64,000 nucleotides of DNA from Halorubrum kocurii JCM 14978 (GCF_000337355.1 NZ_AOJH01000040.1:1-64000); one strand, 5' to 3'. Positions 36,811 through 46,081 are shown, numbered from the stretch's first letter. Numbers and translations: made by a program. The notes: generated by a model not told the origin, from the sequence alone.

Positions 36811-37010
36811 ACTTCGGTTACGACCGCAGAACCTGATAACTCCTGCGGGCGCGGGTCGGCGCCGATCGGCGCCGCCAACCGATCGTGGAGCCAGCTGGAA
36901 TGCATTAAACTACCACGGACTGATCGATCGTCAATATATATCGTATAAGGTGTATCAGGGACCTCAGTCAATTAGTAACCTTCATAAACCTTCACGGCAC
37001 TATCGTAGGT

Positions 37011-37202
37011 ATGGCAACGAAGGGGCTGTCGACCGCGCTGACGCTGTACGGTGCGCGAACGCTGACGCTCTCCCAGGCGGCCGCGCAGGCCGGCCTCAGC
37101 GAGGCGGAGTTCGTCGAGCAGTTGGAACGCCGCGGGATCGAGGTGACCGAGTCGGAGCGCGCCGCCGCGCTCGGCGAGGAGCAGCCCGTCCACGCCGACT
37201 GA
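37011..37202 (+). CDS. UPF0175-like small helical protein
   Basis: The 63-residue protein reads ALTLYGARTLTLSQAAAQAGLSEAEFVEQLERRGIEV, the helix-turn-helix-like core of the UPF0175 family, some of whose members are proposed antitoxins. A TTCATAAAC element about 20-28 nt upstream predicts a leaderless transcript. No PIN-type toxin is adjacent, so an antitoxin role is not supported here. Confidence 0.75.
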   Translation: MATKGLSTALTLYGARTLTLSQAAAQAGLSEAEFVEQLERRGIEVTESERAAALGEEQPVHAD

Positions 37203-37782
37203 ACGACACCGACGCGCCAGACTGCGGATTTCGATCGCTCGGCGCTGTTGAATTCCTGTGCTTCAGACGTATGTTCGTCCGAAACGGCTGGTCGCTGAAC
37301 GGTGCTTCGTGATCGACGACACTGTGGTGACTGCCTCCAAAGCCCCAGTCGCGGCGGCGGGCGCACGCTCGCTGCGGTCCTCGGTCGTTCGCTTCGCTCA
37401 CTCCCTGTGGTCCTTGCGTCCCCTGCGCCCGCCGCCGCGACTGCCCCTTTGAGTCCCACCCGACCGCAACCGCACAGCGCCTCATGCCTCCCCAGCCTCG
37501 TCGGTCGCCCTCCGCTCCGCTTCGGGCGACCGAATCCCTCGCACCGTCGGTGAGCGGCCCAAAGAGCCGCTCACCGGGGCGCGCCCGACGCACATCTTAT
37601 ATAAAGGATCGTCGCTATCGCGTGCCTCTTTTTAAATATCGCATCCGACTCCCAATCTGCAACACTCACTCCCGCTCTCGATCGCTGCTGTTCCCGTATG
37701 AACCGTCTCCGGAGCGAAACGCCTCACGCGCTACGGATTCCGACAGCGCCGATCTCTTAAGTCGGTGAGAGACGCCGCCGAC
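37203..37782. other. Intergenic region with repeat copy C
   Basis: This 580-nt gap is dominated by the structured element on the minus strand (37310-37606). Its right part (37607-37782) is less GC-rich, with a TTTTTAAATA stretch at 37629-37638, and shows no gene. ORFs over the element are artefacts. Confidence 0.6.
37310..37606 (-). ncRNA. Copy C of the dispersed structured element, putative ncRNA
   Basis: Read on the minus strand it begins with a TATA box (about 37606-37595). Hairpin I is a perfect 10-bp stem (37566-37575 with 37549-37558) and hairpin II another 10-bp stem (37524-37533 with 37501-37510). The core complementary to 37480-37499 follows, then GGGACTCAAAGG (about 37457-37446). 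A perfect 19-bp inverted repeat (37424-37442 with 37347-37365) encloses 58 nt containing GACGCAAGGACCACA. The 3' block CTGGGGCTTTGG comes last. The order equals copy B at 21.5 kb. Confidence 0.6.
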
Positions 37783-38889
37783 CTACTCCTCGGGGACGAG
37801 GTGGACCTCGCCGCTGTGCTCGAAGGCGAGCACCGAGTCGGCGTCGCCGTCGACGAAGTCGGGGTTCGGTACCGTCTTCGCCTCGTATGTGACCGGGTCG
37901 AGCACCTGGATCGCGTTCTCGTCTTCCACGGTCACCACGGTGGTCGCTTCGGCGTCGTCGCGATCCCCGAGCCGTGTCGCGTCGGGGGCCTCCGCCTCCT
38001 CGAACTCCGAGGTGTACGCCGCGCCCGTGGCGAGGCGGACGCCGCGGAGCCGACCGGCGACGCTCGTGACGAGCACGGGGCCGTCGCCGTCCTCGGGGTC
38101 GATTATCTCGCCCTCGGCGTAGCGCGGGAGCCGGACTGCGAACGTCACCCGGTACACCTCGTTGCCGTCGCCGTCCTCGGTGACGAGCGTCGGGTACGAC
38201 TCGAAGCTCCCGCCGATCTCCTCCGTGATCCGCGTCGCGACGTTCTGCGCGAGCCGGTTCGAAGAGAGCTTGATGTCCGGGCCGTCGTCGGTCTCTTTCA
38301 CCTCCGTGATGAACGCCTCGCGGTCGCCGCCGGCCTCCTGGTCGGCGACGTACGTCTCGGCGATGTCGAGCGCCTCGGCGCGCTCAGCGGGCGTCAGGTC
38401 GCGCTCGTCCGCGCGCACCTGCACGATCCCGGCGTAGTAGCCGCCGGCGATCCGCCCGCAGCGGTCGCAGGTCCCGCGCGAGATCTTGACCGGGACCGTC
38501 ACTTCCGCCGAGCGGAGCGTCCCGCGAACGACCCCCGAGAAGCGGCAGTGCATCCGGACCGTGTTCTCGTCGACCTGCTCGGGCTCGACGCCCCACTCCA
38601 CGTCTTCGGCGTCGACGTGGACTCCGAGCGCCTCCGCGACCTCGTCGACGGCGACGTCGGTGTAGTCCCGCGCGCCCACGTCCCGCCACGACTCGCCGCG
38701 GCGGACCGCGCCGCAGCCGGAGCAGACCAGCACCTCGATCCGGTCGGGCGCGTCGACCAGCTCGAAGTCCTCGAAGTAGCAGTCGTCACACAGCAGCGCG
38801 TCCCGCCCGCCGGGGTCGCCGGGAAGCGGCTCGCGCCGCTCCGGGACGGCGTCGCCACACCGGGGACAGAACTCCCGCGACTCGCTCAT
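37783..38889 (-). CDS. nmd3: NMD3-like ribosome-maturation protein
   Basis: The 368-residue archaeal NMD3 homologue has an N-terminal zinc-binding module with CPRCG, CDDCY and CSGCG pairs, and a CDRCG near residue 150. The NMD3 central domain (KISRGTCDRCGRIAGGYYAGIVQVRA) and a C-terminal beta domain follow. NMD3 binds the large ribosomal subunit during late assembly; in archaea the role is inferred from the eukaryotic adaptor. Normal length for archaea, without the eukaryotic nuclear-export tail. Confidence 0.9.
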   Translation of the reverse strand: MSESREFCPRCGDAVPERREPLPGDPGGRDALLCDDCYFEDFELVDAPDRIEVLVCSGCGAVRRGESWRDVGARDYTDVAVDEVAEALGVHVDAEDVEWGVEPEQVDENTVRMHCRFSGVVRGTLRSAEVTVPVKISRGTCDRCGRIAGGYYAGIVQVRADERDLTPAERAEALDIAETYVADQEAGGDREAFITEVKETDDGPDIKLSSNRLAQNVATRITEEIGGSFESYPTLVTEDGDGNEVYRVTFAVRLPRYAEGEIIDPEDGDGPVLVTSVAGRLRGVRLATGAAYTSEFEEAEAPDATRLGDRDDAEATTVVTVEDENAIQVLDPVTYEAKTVPNPDFVDGDADSVLAFEHSGEVHLVPEE

Positions 38890-39012
38890 TACCGGCGGCT
38901 ACGCCGAGGAGGCGTTTAAGCGGCGCGGACCGGCCTCGTTCGTGGCCGCCGGGGCCGGCTCGGGGCCCGATCCTCCGAAATCGTTTTTCGCGCGGACCGA
39001 GAACGGGTGCGT

Positions 39013-39366
39013 ATGAGCGAGAACCCCGACGACGAACGGCTCGAAGAGCTGCGAGAGAAGAAGATGCAGGAGCTCCGCGAGCGCGAACAGGGCGGCGGCG
39101 CCGACGCGGAGGCCCAACAGCAGGCGCAGGAGCGCGCCGAGGCCCAACAGGAGGCCGTGCTCAAGCAGTACCTCACGGACGGCGCGCGCCAGCGGCTCAA
39201 CGCGGTCGCGATGTCGAAGCCGGAGTTCGGCGACAAGGTGAAACAGCAGGTCGCGGCGCTCGCGCAGAGCGGCCGCATCCAGGGACAGATCGACGAAGAG
39301 CAGATGCGCGACCTCCTGAAAGAACTCCAGCCCGACCAGCAGAGCTTCGACATCCGGCGGCGATAG
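39013..39366 (+). CDS. PDCD5-family DNA-binding protein
   Basis: The 117-residue helical protein has an N-terminal charged helix ([19 protein letters not shown]-like), a glutamine-rich stretch and the compact C-terminal PDCD5 bundle ([27 protein letters not shown]...LLKELQP). Archaeal members are called DNA-binding proteins. ATG 39013 is chosen over GTG 39007. The TAG is directly followed by the ATG of the PP-loop gene, so the two are coupled. Confidence 0.92.
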   Translation: MSENPDDERLEELREKKMQELREREQGGGADAEAQQQAQERAEAQQEAVLKQYLTDGARQRLNAVAMSKPEFGDKVKQQVAALAQSGRIQGQIDEEQMRDLLKELQPDQQSFDIRRR

Positions 39367-39960
39367 ATGGAGCTCGCGCTGCTGTACAGCGGGGGGAAAG
39401 ACTCCTCGCTCGCCGCCCACCTGCTCGACCGGTTCTACGACGTGCGCTGCGTCACCGGCAGCTTCGGGCTCACCGACGACTGGAAACACGCCGAGCGCGC
39501 GGCCGCGGAGCTCGGCTTCCCGTTCGAGCGCGTCGACCTCGACCGCGAGGTCGCCGAGGAGGCGGCCGAGACGATGATCGGCGACGGCTACCCGCGTAAC
39601 GGGATCCAGCGCGTCCACGAACACGCCCTCGAGACGATCGCGAGCCGCGCGGTCGACGCCATCGCCGACGGCACGCGGCGCGACGACCGGGTCCCCACCG
39701 TGTCGCGAGCCCAGGCGCAGAGCCTGGAGGACCGCCACGGAATCGACTACATCTCCCCGCTCTCCGGGTTCGGTCGCCACGCCGTCGACCGGCTCGTCGA
39801 GGAGACGTTCGACGTCCAACAGGGGCCGAGCGAGGAGGTCCCCAAGGCCGACTACGAGGACGAGCTCCGGACCCTCATCGCCGACGCGCACGGCGAGGGA
39901 ACGGTCAACGAAGTGTTCCCGGACCACGACCAGACGTACGTCCACGGTCGGAACGACTGA
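39367..39960 (+). CDS. PP-loop ATPase-like protein (adenine nucleotide alpha hydrolase fold)
   Basis: The 197-residue protein has the PP-loop SGGKDSS at residues 9-15, as in NAD synthetase, tRNA thiolation and diphthamide ligase families. The fold is the HUP/alpha-hydrolase type, and the rest (GDGYPRNGIQRVHEHALETIA; YISPLSGFGRHAVDRLVEETF) forms an archaeal-specific group. It probably activates a carbonyl or tRNA base by adenylation; the target is unknown. Its start codon follows the PDCD5 stop with zero spacing. Confidence 0.82.
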   Translation: MELALLYSGGKDSSLAAHLLDRFYDVRCVTGSFGLTDDWKHAERAAAELGFPFERVDLDREVAEEAAETMIGDGYPRNGIQRVHEHALETIASRAVDAIADGTRRDDRVPTVSRAQAQSLEDRHGIDYISPLSGFGRHAVDRLVEETFDVQQGPSEEVPKADYEDELRTLIADAHGEGTVNEVFPDHDQTYVHGRND

Positions 39961-40052
39961 CCGACCCGCGCGTCGACCCGTCCGCAACCGACACGTTCTC
40001 ACCGGTTGGGAGCGCCGGAACGACTTTCGGTCCCGCGCTCGTAGCACCAGGT

Positions 40053-40508
40053 ATGTCATCTGAACGAGTAGTCGAGCTGCTCCGAGCGGCGTACGCCGAC
40101 GAGATCGAGACCGTGATGAACTACCAGACGAACGCCATCGTCCTCGACGGCGTCCGCGCCGAGGAGATCAAAGAGAGCCTCAAACAGGACGTCCAAGAGG
40201 AGCTCGGCCACGCCGAACAGCTCGGACAGCGGCTCAAACAGCTCGACGCGCGACCGCCGGGGTCGGCCGAGTTCACGGCGAGGCAGGACTCCCTGCAGCC
40301 GCCCGAGGACTCGACCGACGTGCTCTCGGTCATCAACGGCGTGCTCGACGCCGAGGAGGGCGCGATCGCGACGTACCGCGACCTGATCGACGCCGCCGAG
40401 GAGGCGGGCGACCCGGTCACCGAGGACCTCGCCGTGACGCTCCTCTCCGACGAGGAGGCCCACCGGACGGAGTTCCGCGGCTTCCAGAAGGAGTACCAGC
40501 GCGACTAG
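40053..40508 (+). CDS. Ferritin-like (bacterioferritin/DPS-type) protein
   Basis: The 151-residue four-helix protein has helix-paired metal residues: YADEIETVMNY, QEELGHAEQLG, EEGAIATYRDL and SDEEAHRTEF. This is the E...ExxH...E...ExxH pattern of a di-iron ferritin-like site. The C-terminus is short, so haem binding and cage assembly cannot be claimed. Likely iron storage, peroxide defence or an oxidoreductase-like di-iron function. Confidence 0.85.
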   Translation: MSSERVVELLRAAYADEIETVMNYQTNAIVLDGVRAEEIKESLKQDVQEELGHAEQLGQRLKQLDARPPGSAEFTARQDSLQPPEDSTDVLSVINGVLDAEEGAIATYRDLIDAAEEAGDPVTEDLAVTLLSDEEAHRTEFRGFQKEYQRD

Positions 40509-40630
40509 GCGGGACTGGGAGCGACTAAACGAGACTGGGCTCGCCGAGGGGGCTCGCCAGCCGGCCCCCCTCCCGCCGGAGCCGGCCCCGAAAGGATGCT
40601 TTCAAGCGGGCGCTCGCCGAACCGACGTGC

Positions 40631-41953
40631 ATGTACGACGGCCTCAAGGGATTCCGCGACTTCTACCCCGGCGAGCAGTCGGCCCGCCGCGAGGTGACGG
40701 ACGCGATCGAGGACGCCGCGAGCCGGTACGGCTTCCGCGAGATCGCCACCCCCGCCTTAGAGCGGACGGAGATGTACGTCGACAAGTCCGGCGAGGAGAT
40801 CGTCGAGGAGCTGTACGCCTTCGAGGACAAGGGCGGTCGCGGCGTCTCGATGACCCCGGAGCTCACGCCGACCGTCGCCCGGATGGTGGTCGCGAAGGGC
40901 CAGGAGCTGTCGAAGCCGATCAAGTGGATGTCCACGCGCCCGTTCTGGCGCTACGAGCAGGTCCAGCAGGGCCGCTTCCGCGAGTTCTATCAGACGAACA
41001 TCGACGTGTTCGGCTCCTCGGCGCCCGAGGCCGACGCCGAGGTGCTCGCGGTCGCCGCCGACGCGCTCACGGCTCTAGGCCTCACCGGCGACGACTTCGA
41101 GTTCCGCGTCTCCCACCGCGACATCCTCGGCGGCCTCGTCCGCTCGCTCGCCGACGACACCGAGGCGGTCGACACCGCGGCCGCGATCCGCGCGGTCGAC
41201 AAGCGCGCGAAGGTCGACGACGGGGAGTACTTCGGACTCCTCTCCGACGCCGGGCTCGACCGCGCGACCGCTCGCGAGTTCGACGACCTGATCACGGGCG
41301 TCGAGACCGTCGACGACCTCGACGCCGTGGCCGAGGCCGGGGACGAGTCGGTCGAGGCGGCGGTCGAGAACCTCCGGAACGTGCTCGCCGCCGCGGACGA
41401 CTTCGGCGCGGGCGAGTTCTGCGAGGTCTCGCTCACGACCGCCCGCGGGCTCGACTACTACACCGGCGTCGTCTTCGAGTGCTTCGACTCCACCGGCGAG
41501 GTGTCTCGCTCCGTCTTCGGCGGCGGGCGCTACGACGACCTGATCGAGAGCTTCGGCGGCCAGCCCACCCCCGCGGTCGGCGTCGCCCCCGGCCACGCCA
41601 CCCTTAAGCTCCTCTGTCAGCGCGCCGGCGTCTGGCCCGACGAGGAGCTGACGACGGACTACTACGTGCTCTCCGTCGGCGACACGCGTAGCGAGGCGGC
41701 CGCGCTCGCCCGCGACCTCCGCGCGCTCGGCGACGACGTGGTCGTCGAGGGGGACGTCTCCGACCGGTCGTTCGGCGCCCAGCTCGGCTACGCCGACTCG
41801 ATCAACGCTGAGACCGTCGTGGTCGTCGGCGAGCGCGACTTAGAGAACGGCGAGTACACGGTGAAGGACATGGCGAGCGGCGACGAGACCACCGTGCCGG
41901 TCGAGGAGTTCCCGCCCGAGGACGGGCTGCCGACCTACGAGGACTACGACTAG
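40631..41953 (+). CDS. hisS: Histidyl-tRNA synthetase
   Basis: The 440-residue class II aminoacyl-tRNA synthetase charges tRNA-His. Motif 1 lies in the N-terminal MYDGLKGFRDFYPGEQSARREV region; motif 2 is in RPFWRYEQVQQGRFREFYQ. The histidine A segment reads ARGLDYYTGVVFE and motif 3 follows FGGGRYDDL. A C-terminal anticodon-binding domain covers about 345-430. Canonical length; single gene. Confidence 0.97.
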   Translation: MYDGLKGFRDFYPGEQSARREVTDAIEDAASRYGFREIATPALERTEMYVDKSGEEIVEELYAFEDKGGRGVSMTPELTPTVARMVVAKGQELSKPIKWMSTRPFWRYEQVQQGRFREFYQTNIDVFGSSAPEADAEVLAVAADALTALGLTGDDFEFRVSHRDILGGLVRSLADDTEAVDTAAAIRAVDKRAKVDDGEYFGLLSDAGLDRATAREFDDLITGVETVDDLDAVAEAGDESVEAAVENLRNVLAAADDFGAGEFCEVSLTTARGLDYYTGVVFECFDSTGEVSRSVFGGGRYDDLIESFGGQPTPAVGVAPGHATLKLLCQRAGVWPDEELTTDYYVLSVGDTRSEAAALARDLRALGDDVVVEGDVSDRSFGAQLGYADSINAETVVVVGERDLENGEYTVKDMASGDETTVPVEEFPPEDGLPTYEDYD

Positions 41954-42031
41954 CGCCCCGGGGACCCGTCCGCTTCCGCGTCGTCCCGCGTGCTCGACCA
42001 TTTTTAAGTGTGCGTCGGAACGGTGAGAACG

Positions 42032-43108
42032 ATGATCCCGCTCGTGACGGCGATGCCCCCCGGCGAGATCGGCCTCCGCGTGGCGGCCGGCGTTGCCCTC
42101 ATCCTGATCAACGCGTACTTCGTGGCGATCGAGTTCGGGCTGACGCGGCTCCGTCAGTATCCCGAATCGGAGATGGACACGCCCGGGCTGCGGCGCGCCT
42201 GGGAGATGACGGACGACCTGGAGTTCTACCTGACGACCTGTCAGGTGTGGATCTCAGGGACCAGCATCGCGCTCGGTATCGTCGCGGAGCCGGGGCTCGC
42301 AGCGCTGTTCGCGCCGCTCTTCGAGAATACGACGTTCGCGTCCGCCGGCGCGGGCTCGCTGTTGGGCTTTTTCATCATCAACATGGTCCACCTCACGCAC
42401 GGCGAGCAGACCCCGACGTACCTCGGCGTCGAGCGCTCGAAGCAGGTCGCCCAGTACGGCGCCCGGCCGCTGTACTGGTTCGCGTGGCTCATCTCGCCGC
42501 TGATCAAGTTCGGCGACTGGGTCGCGAAGGCGACGCTCCGGCTGTTCGGCGTCGAGATGACCGGGTCGTGGACCGAGGCCGAAGGGGAGGTGTTGGAGAC
42601 CCGCGCGCAGCTCCGGACCCGTCTCGGGTCGATGATGGAGGAGGTCGACCTCCCCGAAGAGCGTCGCGAGGAGGTCCTCAACGCGCTCGACGTCGACGAG
42701 CTCGCCGTGCGGGAGGTCCTGACCCCGGCCGACGAGATCGTCTCGCTGTCGACGGCGGCGTCGGTCGAGGAGAACCTCGACCGGATCCGCGACACCCCGC
42801 ACAGCCGCTTCCCGCTCGTGGGCGACGGGGCGACCGACTTCGAGGGGATCGTTTACGCCCCCTCGATCGTCTCCAACTTCGAGGCGCTCCGGCGGGGGGA
42901 GACGACGTTCGCGGACCTCGCGGCCCCGCCGATGACGATATCGGCGGGAACGAGCGTCAGCGACGCCTTCGATCAGTTCCAGACGGAGTCACAGGAGCTC
43001 GCGCTCGTCGTCGAGGACGGCGAGATCGCCGGACTGATCACCGCGACCGACGCCATGGAGGCGGTGATGGGGCAGCTCGAGGACCCGCTGGACGCGGGCG
43101 ACCTGTGA
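42032..43108 (+). CDS. CNNM/HlyC-CorC family membrane protein with CBS pair
   Basis: The 358-residue protein has a DUF21-type membrane domain (helices at about 10-30, 75-95, 110-130 and 145-165) and a CBS pair (about 225-345). It is of the family linked to magnesium/cobalt efflux or homeostasis (CNNM, CorC/YfjD). ATG 42032 is preferred to GTG 42008. It lacks the C-terminal CorC_HlyC domain of many bacterial members, as is common in archaea. Metal specificity is not determined. Confidence 0.88.
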   Translation: MIPLVTAMPPGEIGLRVAAGVALILINAYFVAIEFGLTRLRQYPESEMDTPGLRRAWEMTDDLEFYLTTCQVWISGTSIALGIVAEPGLAALFAPLFENTTFASAGAGSLLGFFIINMVHLTHGEQTPTYLGVERSKQVAQYGARPLYWFAWLISPLIKFGDWVAKATLRLFGVEMTGSWTEAEGEVLETRAQLRTRLGSMMEEVDLPEERREEVLNALDVDELAVREVLTPADEIVSLSTAASVEENLDRIRDTPHSRFPLVGDGATDFEGIVYAPSIVSNFEALRRGETTFADLAAPPMTISAGTSVSDAFDQFQTESQELALVVEDGEIAGLITATDAMEAVMGQLEDPLDAGDL

Positions 43109-43181
43109 GTGGACGGCCTCGTCGGAACCGCCGTCGGTCGCTGTCCGCCGACCGGTGACCACGGTGGGTATCTCGGCCGGG

Positions 43182-44117
43182 CTACGGGACGTACCCGAGC
43201 GTACGGAGGGTGTCCTCCACCGTCTCCTCGTCCACTTCGGGCATCCGCTCGGGCGGGTCGGCGCTGATCTCCCGTCTCGGTCCCTCCTTCACGACCTGCC
43301 ACGGCACCTCGACGAGTTCGGGGACGTACACGCCCTCTCTGTGACCGTACCACCGCACGGGGATCGGACGGAGGCGTTCGCCGAGCAGCTCTCCGTGGTC
43401 GGACGTGATCACCGTGCGTCCGTCGAGAGCGTCCAGCGTTGACTCCACGAGATCGAGCGTGATTTCGAGAGTGTCTCGGTAGGCCTCTCGGAGCGTTTCG
43501 ATGTCGGCGCCGCTCGCCGCCATCGTCGACCGAAGTCCGCCGTCGTACGTGAACCGGTCGCTTTTCGGCCCCAGATACGGCTTGTGGGGCTGCATCAGAT
43601 GGATGATGAGGCGTTTCTCGGGGAACTCCTCGGCCGCTTCCACCGCCGAGTCCAACACCGTCTCCGGGTGCGGAACGTACCCCACGTCGCGTTTGTCACC
43701 GTCGAGACGGCTGACGTAAAAGTCGCGCTCGACGTCCCGATACGCGTGGACTTCGGCGTTGATGAACTCCCTGAGCTCTAAGAACCACCGGTTCCCCGAG
43801 ACGTAAACGACGTCGTGAAGCGCGCGGTTCGAGAAGTTCCCCGTAATGAACTCCCGGCTGGCGGCCCCCCGCGACACCCGACGCTCGACGGGACCCTCAA
43901 ACTCTGTCGACTCAGCGAAGTAGTCGTATCGACAGGCGTCGAGAATGACGAGGTTGTCCCAGTCCTGCTCGAACACGTCGATCCCGTTCTGGTTGTAGTC
44001 CCGGTCGGACCGTCTCGTGTGGTAGAGTCGATTCAGTTCGACGAGGGTCGCCGGAGCGTCTCGGACCGCTTTCAGTAGGAGACGCGGATTCCGGCGGATC
44101 CTGTTACCGAGTTGCAT
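43182..44117 (-). CDS. Alkaline-phosphatase-superfamily (sulfatase-like) hydrolase
   Basis: The 311-residue protein carries the metal motifs LVILDACRYDYF (Asp60 and the adjacent Cys62/Asp65) and TVITSDHGELLGE (Asp240, His241), with His178 in MQPHKPY and His259 in YGHREG. Nucleophile assignment is uncertain: Cys62 would need sulfatase-type maturation, so a phosphodiesterase or phosphoglycerol-transferase-like function is possible. Proteins of this type often occur with surface-glycan genes, but none are adjacent here. Soluble; no signal peptide. Confidence 0.8.
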   Translation of the reverse strand: MQLGNRIRRNPRLLLKAVRDAPATLVELNRLYHTRRSDRDYNQNGIDVFEQDWDNLVILDACRYDYFAESTEFEGPVERRVSRGAASREFITGNFSNRALHDVVYVSGNRWFLELREFINAEVHAYRDVERDFYVSRLDGDKRDVGYVPHPETVLDSAVEAAEEFPEKRLIIHLMQPHKPYLGPKSDRFTYDGGLRSTMAASGADIETLREAYRDTLEITLDLVESTLDALDGRTVITSDHGELLGERLRPIPVRWYGHREGVYVPELVEVPWQVVKEGPRREISADPPERMPEVDEETVEDTLRTLGYVP

Positions 44118-44178
44118 GCGCTAACGCCCGCCGGGAGCGCTATTCGTTATAAAATAACTAATGTGACACAATGGGCCT

Positions 44179-44589
44179 TCAGTTGAACGCCTCGCGCAGG
44201 AAGACGAGCGCCCCGCCCAACATCGCGAGGTTGCCGAAGAACGCGAGCCGCTCGCCGCTCTTGTCGTCCTCGTCGGCGTTCCAGAAGTCGTGCATCGTCG
44301 CGGTCACCACCGTCAGGAAGGCGACGGCCGCGCCGGTCGCGACCCGGGGGAACCGCCAGAGCGCGATACCGACGCCCGCGACGACCATCATCCCGGACGC
44401 GAACGGGGCTGCGAGGTCGGGCGCCGGCACTCCCGCCGACTCCGCGTACTCGATCGTGTCGTCCATGTCGCGGAAGTCCTCCGAGGCCTGCGCGGCGAGG
44501 CCGACCCCGAGCAGGACGCGGCCGAGTCGCGAGGGCGCGCCGCCCGTGCCGGTCACCGATTCCGCCGTGTCGCCGTCGTCGTCCGTCAT
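44179..44589 (-). CDS. DoxX-like membrane protein
   Basis: The 136-residue protein has an acidic N-terminus and four hydrophobic segments (about 22-42, 58-78, 82-101 and 115-133). RLGRVLLGVGLAAQASEDF and the WNADEDDKSGERLAFFGNLAMLGGAL end match DoxX/DUF-type quinone-related membrane proteins. ATG 44589 is preferred; an upstream in-frame extension is not family-like. The role is unclear. Confidence 0.8.
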   Translation of the reverse strand: MTDDDGDTAESVTGTGGAPSRLGRVLLGVGLAAQASEDFRDMDDTIEYAESAGVPAPDLAAPFASGMMVVAGVGIALWRFPRVATGAAVAFLTVVTATMHDFWNADEDDKSGERLAFFGNLAMLGGALVFLREAFN

Positions 44590-44670
44590 GTCTGTACACA
44601 CGGTGGCATGGCACATAAATCGACGTGCGACCGCCGGCGCTCCGCCGGTCGGCCGACGCACCCTCCGGCG

Positions 44671-45465
44671 TCACGACCACTCGATGCGGTCGAGCAGCGT
44701 CGCCGTCTCGCCGGCGTCGAACGCCATGGGTCGCCGCCACCACGGCCCTCGCCCCGAGTCGCTCGAGAGCTCGGTGACGAGCCGGTTCGCGTCCGCCCCC
44801 GCGTCCGGCGCGCTCAGGGGCACGACGCGCTCGAACACCCCGGACGCGGCCGGGTCGCCCGCGACCACGACCCGCGCGTCGAAGGGGTCCCGCTTCAGGT
44901 GGGCGTTCGTCGGCGCGAGGTCGGCCGCCGCGGCGCGGTCGACGGTGCGGCCCTCGCTCCCGTCGCCGACTGCGAGGAGGCGATCGACCCGGATCCCCGC
45001 GAACAGGTACGCGCCCCAGTCGGGCGCGAGGTCGTCGTCCGGTCGGGGCCCGTCCCCGGTCCCGTCGCGCCCGCCGTCTTCGCCCGGCCCGCCCCAGCCG
45101 TGCGGGCGGAGCGACAGCGTCGCGTAGAAGAACAGCCAGTCGCCCGGTTCGAGGCCGGCGATCCGGCCGGCCTTCACGCCGTGCGGGTCGCCGTACGTCG
45201 CGCTGTCGCGCCCGTGGACGCCGGGGAACTCGGGGTCCGCGTGGACCGGAACCTCGCGGAGGGCGGTCGGCAGCGAAAAGGGGAGGTCGAGGTCGCCGTA
45301 CGTCGGGAGCGGCTCGTCGACCGGGAACCGGTCGCGCGTGAGCGTCGGCGCCGACTCGGGGATCGGCACGTACGCGAACGAGCCGTCGGGGAACACCGGT
45401 CCCCGGAAGCCCGGCTCGTTGGTGTTGGCGGCGACGTTGACGGCGACGGCTCGCGGTCCGGTCAT
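44671..45465 (-). CDS. Nmad3-domain protein (putative nucleotide-modification associated)
   Basis: The 264-residue protein opens AVNVAANTNEPGFRGPVFPDGSFAYVPIPES, the signature of the nucleotide-modification-associated domain 3 family. GDWLFFYATLSL and WGAYLFAGIRVDR in the middle and FERVVPLSAPD near the end support it. The family is named by comparative genomics for phage or modification loci; biochemistry is unknown. Here it sits between DoxX and PfpI genes with no modification partners. Confidence 0.8.
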   Translation of the reverse strand: MTGPRAVAVNVAANTNEPGFRGPVFPDGSFAYVPIPESAPTLTRDRFPVDEPLPTYGDLDLPFSLPTALREVPVHADPEFPGVHGRDSATYGDPHGVKAGRIAGLEPGDWLFFYATLSLRPHGWGGPGEDGGRDGTGDGPRPDDDLAPDWGAYLFAGIRVDRLLAVGDGSEGRTVDRAAAADLAPTNAHLKRDPFDARVVVAGDPAASGVFERVVPLSAPDAGADANRLVTELSSDSGRGPWWRRPMAFDAGETATLLDRIEWS

Positions 45466-45487
45466 TCGAAAGACGCCACGGCGGGGG

Positions 45488-46081
45488 TCAGTCCGCGGTC
45501 GCGGCGGGCGCGCCGTGGTCGATCTCGGTCCCGAGCAGGTCGAGGAACGCCGCGATCCACTCGGGGTGGTCCGGCCACGCCTGCCCAGTGACGAGGTTCC
45601 CGTCGGTGGTCACCCCGTCGACCCACGAGCAGCCCGCGGCCTCGACCTCGGGCCTGACGGCGGGGTAGGCGGTGAGCTCGTAGCCGCCGAGGACGCCCGC
45701 CGCGGCGAGGATCTGCGGGCCGTGACAGATCGACGCGACCGGCTTGTCCGCCTCGAAGAAGTGGCGGACCGCGTCGAGCACCTCCTCGTACCCCCGAAGG
45801 TACTCGGGCGCGCGCCCGCCGGGGACGACCAGCGCGTCGTAGTCGGCCGGGTCGACGTCGTCGAACCCGTGGGTGAGCTCGAAGTCGTGACCGCGGGTTT
45901 CCAGGTACGTCTGGTCGCCCCGGAAGTCGTGGACCGCGGTCTTGACGGTCTCTCCGCCCTCCCTCTCCGGACAGACGGCGTGGACCTCGTGGCCGACCGC
46001 CTGGAGCGCCTGGAACGGGACCATGATCTCGTAGTCTTCACCGAAATCGCCGACGATCATCAGTATCTGGTTTCCTGTCAT
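45488..46081 (-). CDS. DJ-1/PfpI-family protein
   Basis: The 197-residue class I glutamine-amidotransferase-like protein has the nucleophile elbow SICHGPQIL (Cys near 120), [10 protein letters not shown] and the N-terminal [14 protein letters not shown] acidic residue (Glu). It could be a glyoxalase III/deglycase-type enzyme or an intracellular protease; PfpI-like haloarchaeal members are usually annotated generally. Encoded next to Nmad3 with a 22-nt gap, probably in one operon. Confidence 0.87.
   Translation of the reverse strand: MTGNQILMIVGDFGEDYEIMVPFQALQAVGHEVHAVCPEREGGETVKTAVHDFRGDQTYLETRGHDFELTHGFDDVDPADYDALVVPGGRAPEYLRGYEEVLDAVRHFFEADKPVASICHGPQILAAAGVLGGYELTAYPAVRPEVEAAGCSWVDGVTTDGNLVTGQAWPDHPEWIAAFLDLLGTEIDHGAPAATAD

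Noticed and set aside
37011-37202. Toxin-antitoxin system
   Set aside because: The UPF0175-like protein has no adjacent PIN or RelE-type toxin gene.
37096-37593. 165-codon minus-strand ORF (and others) across repeat copy C
   Set aside because: It runs through the stems of the structured element; reading frames there are by-products of the repeat.
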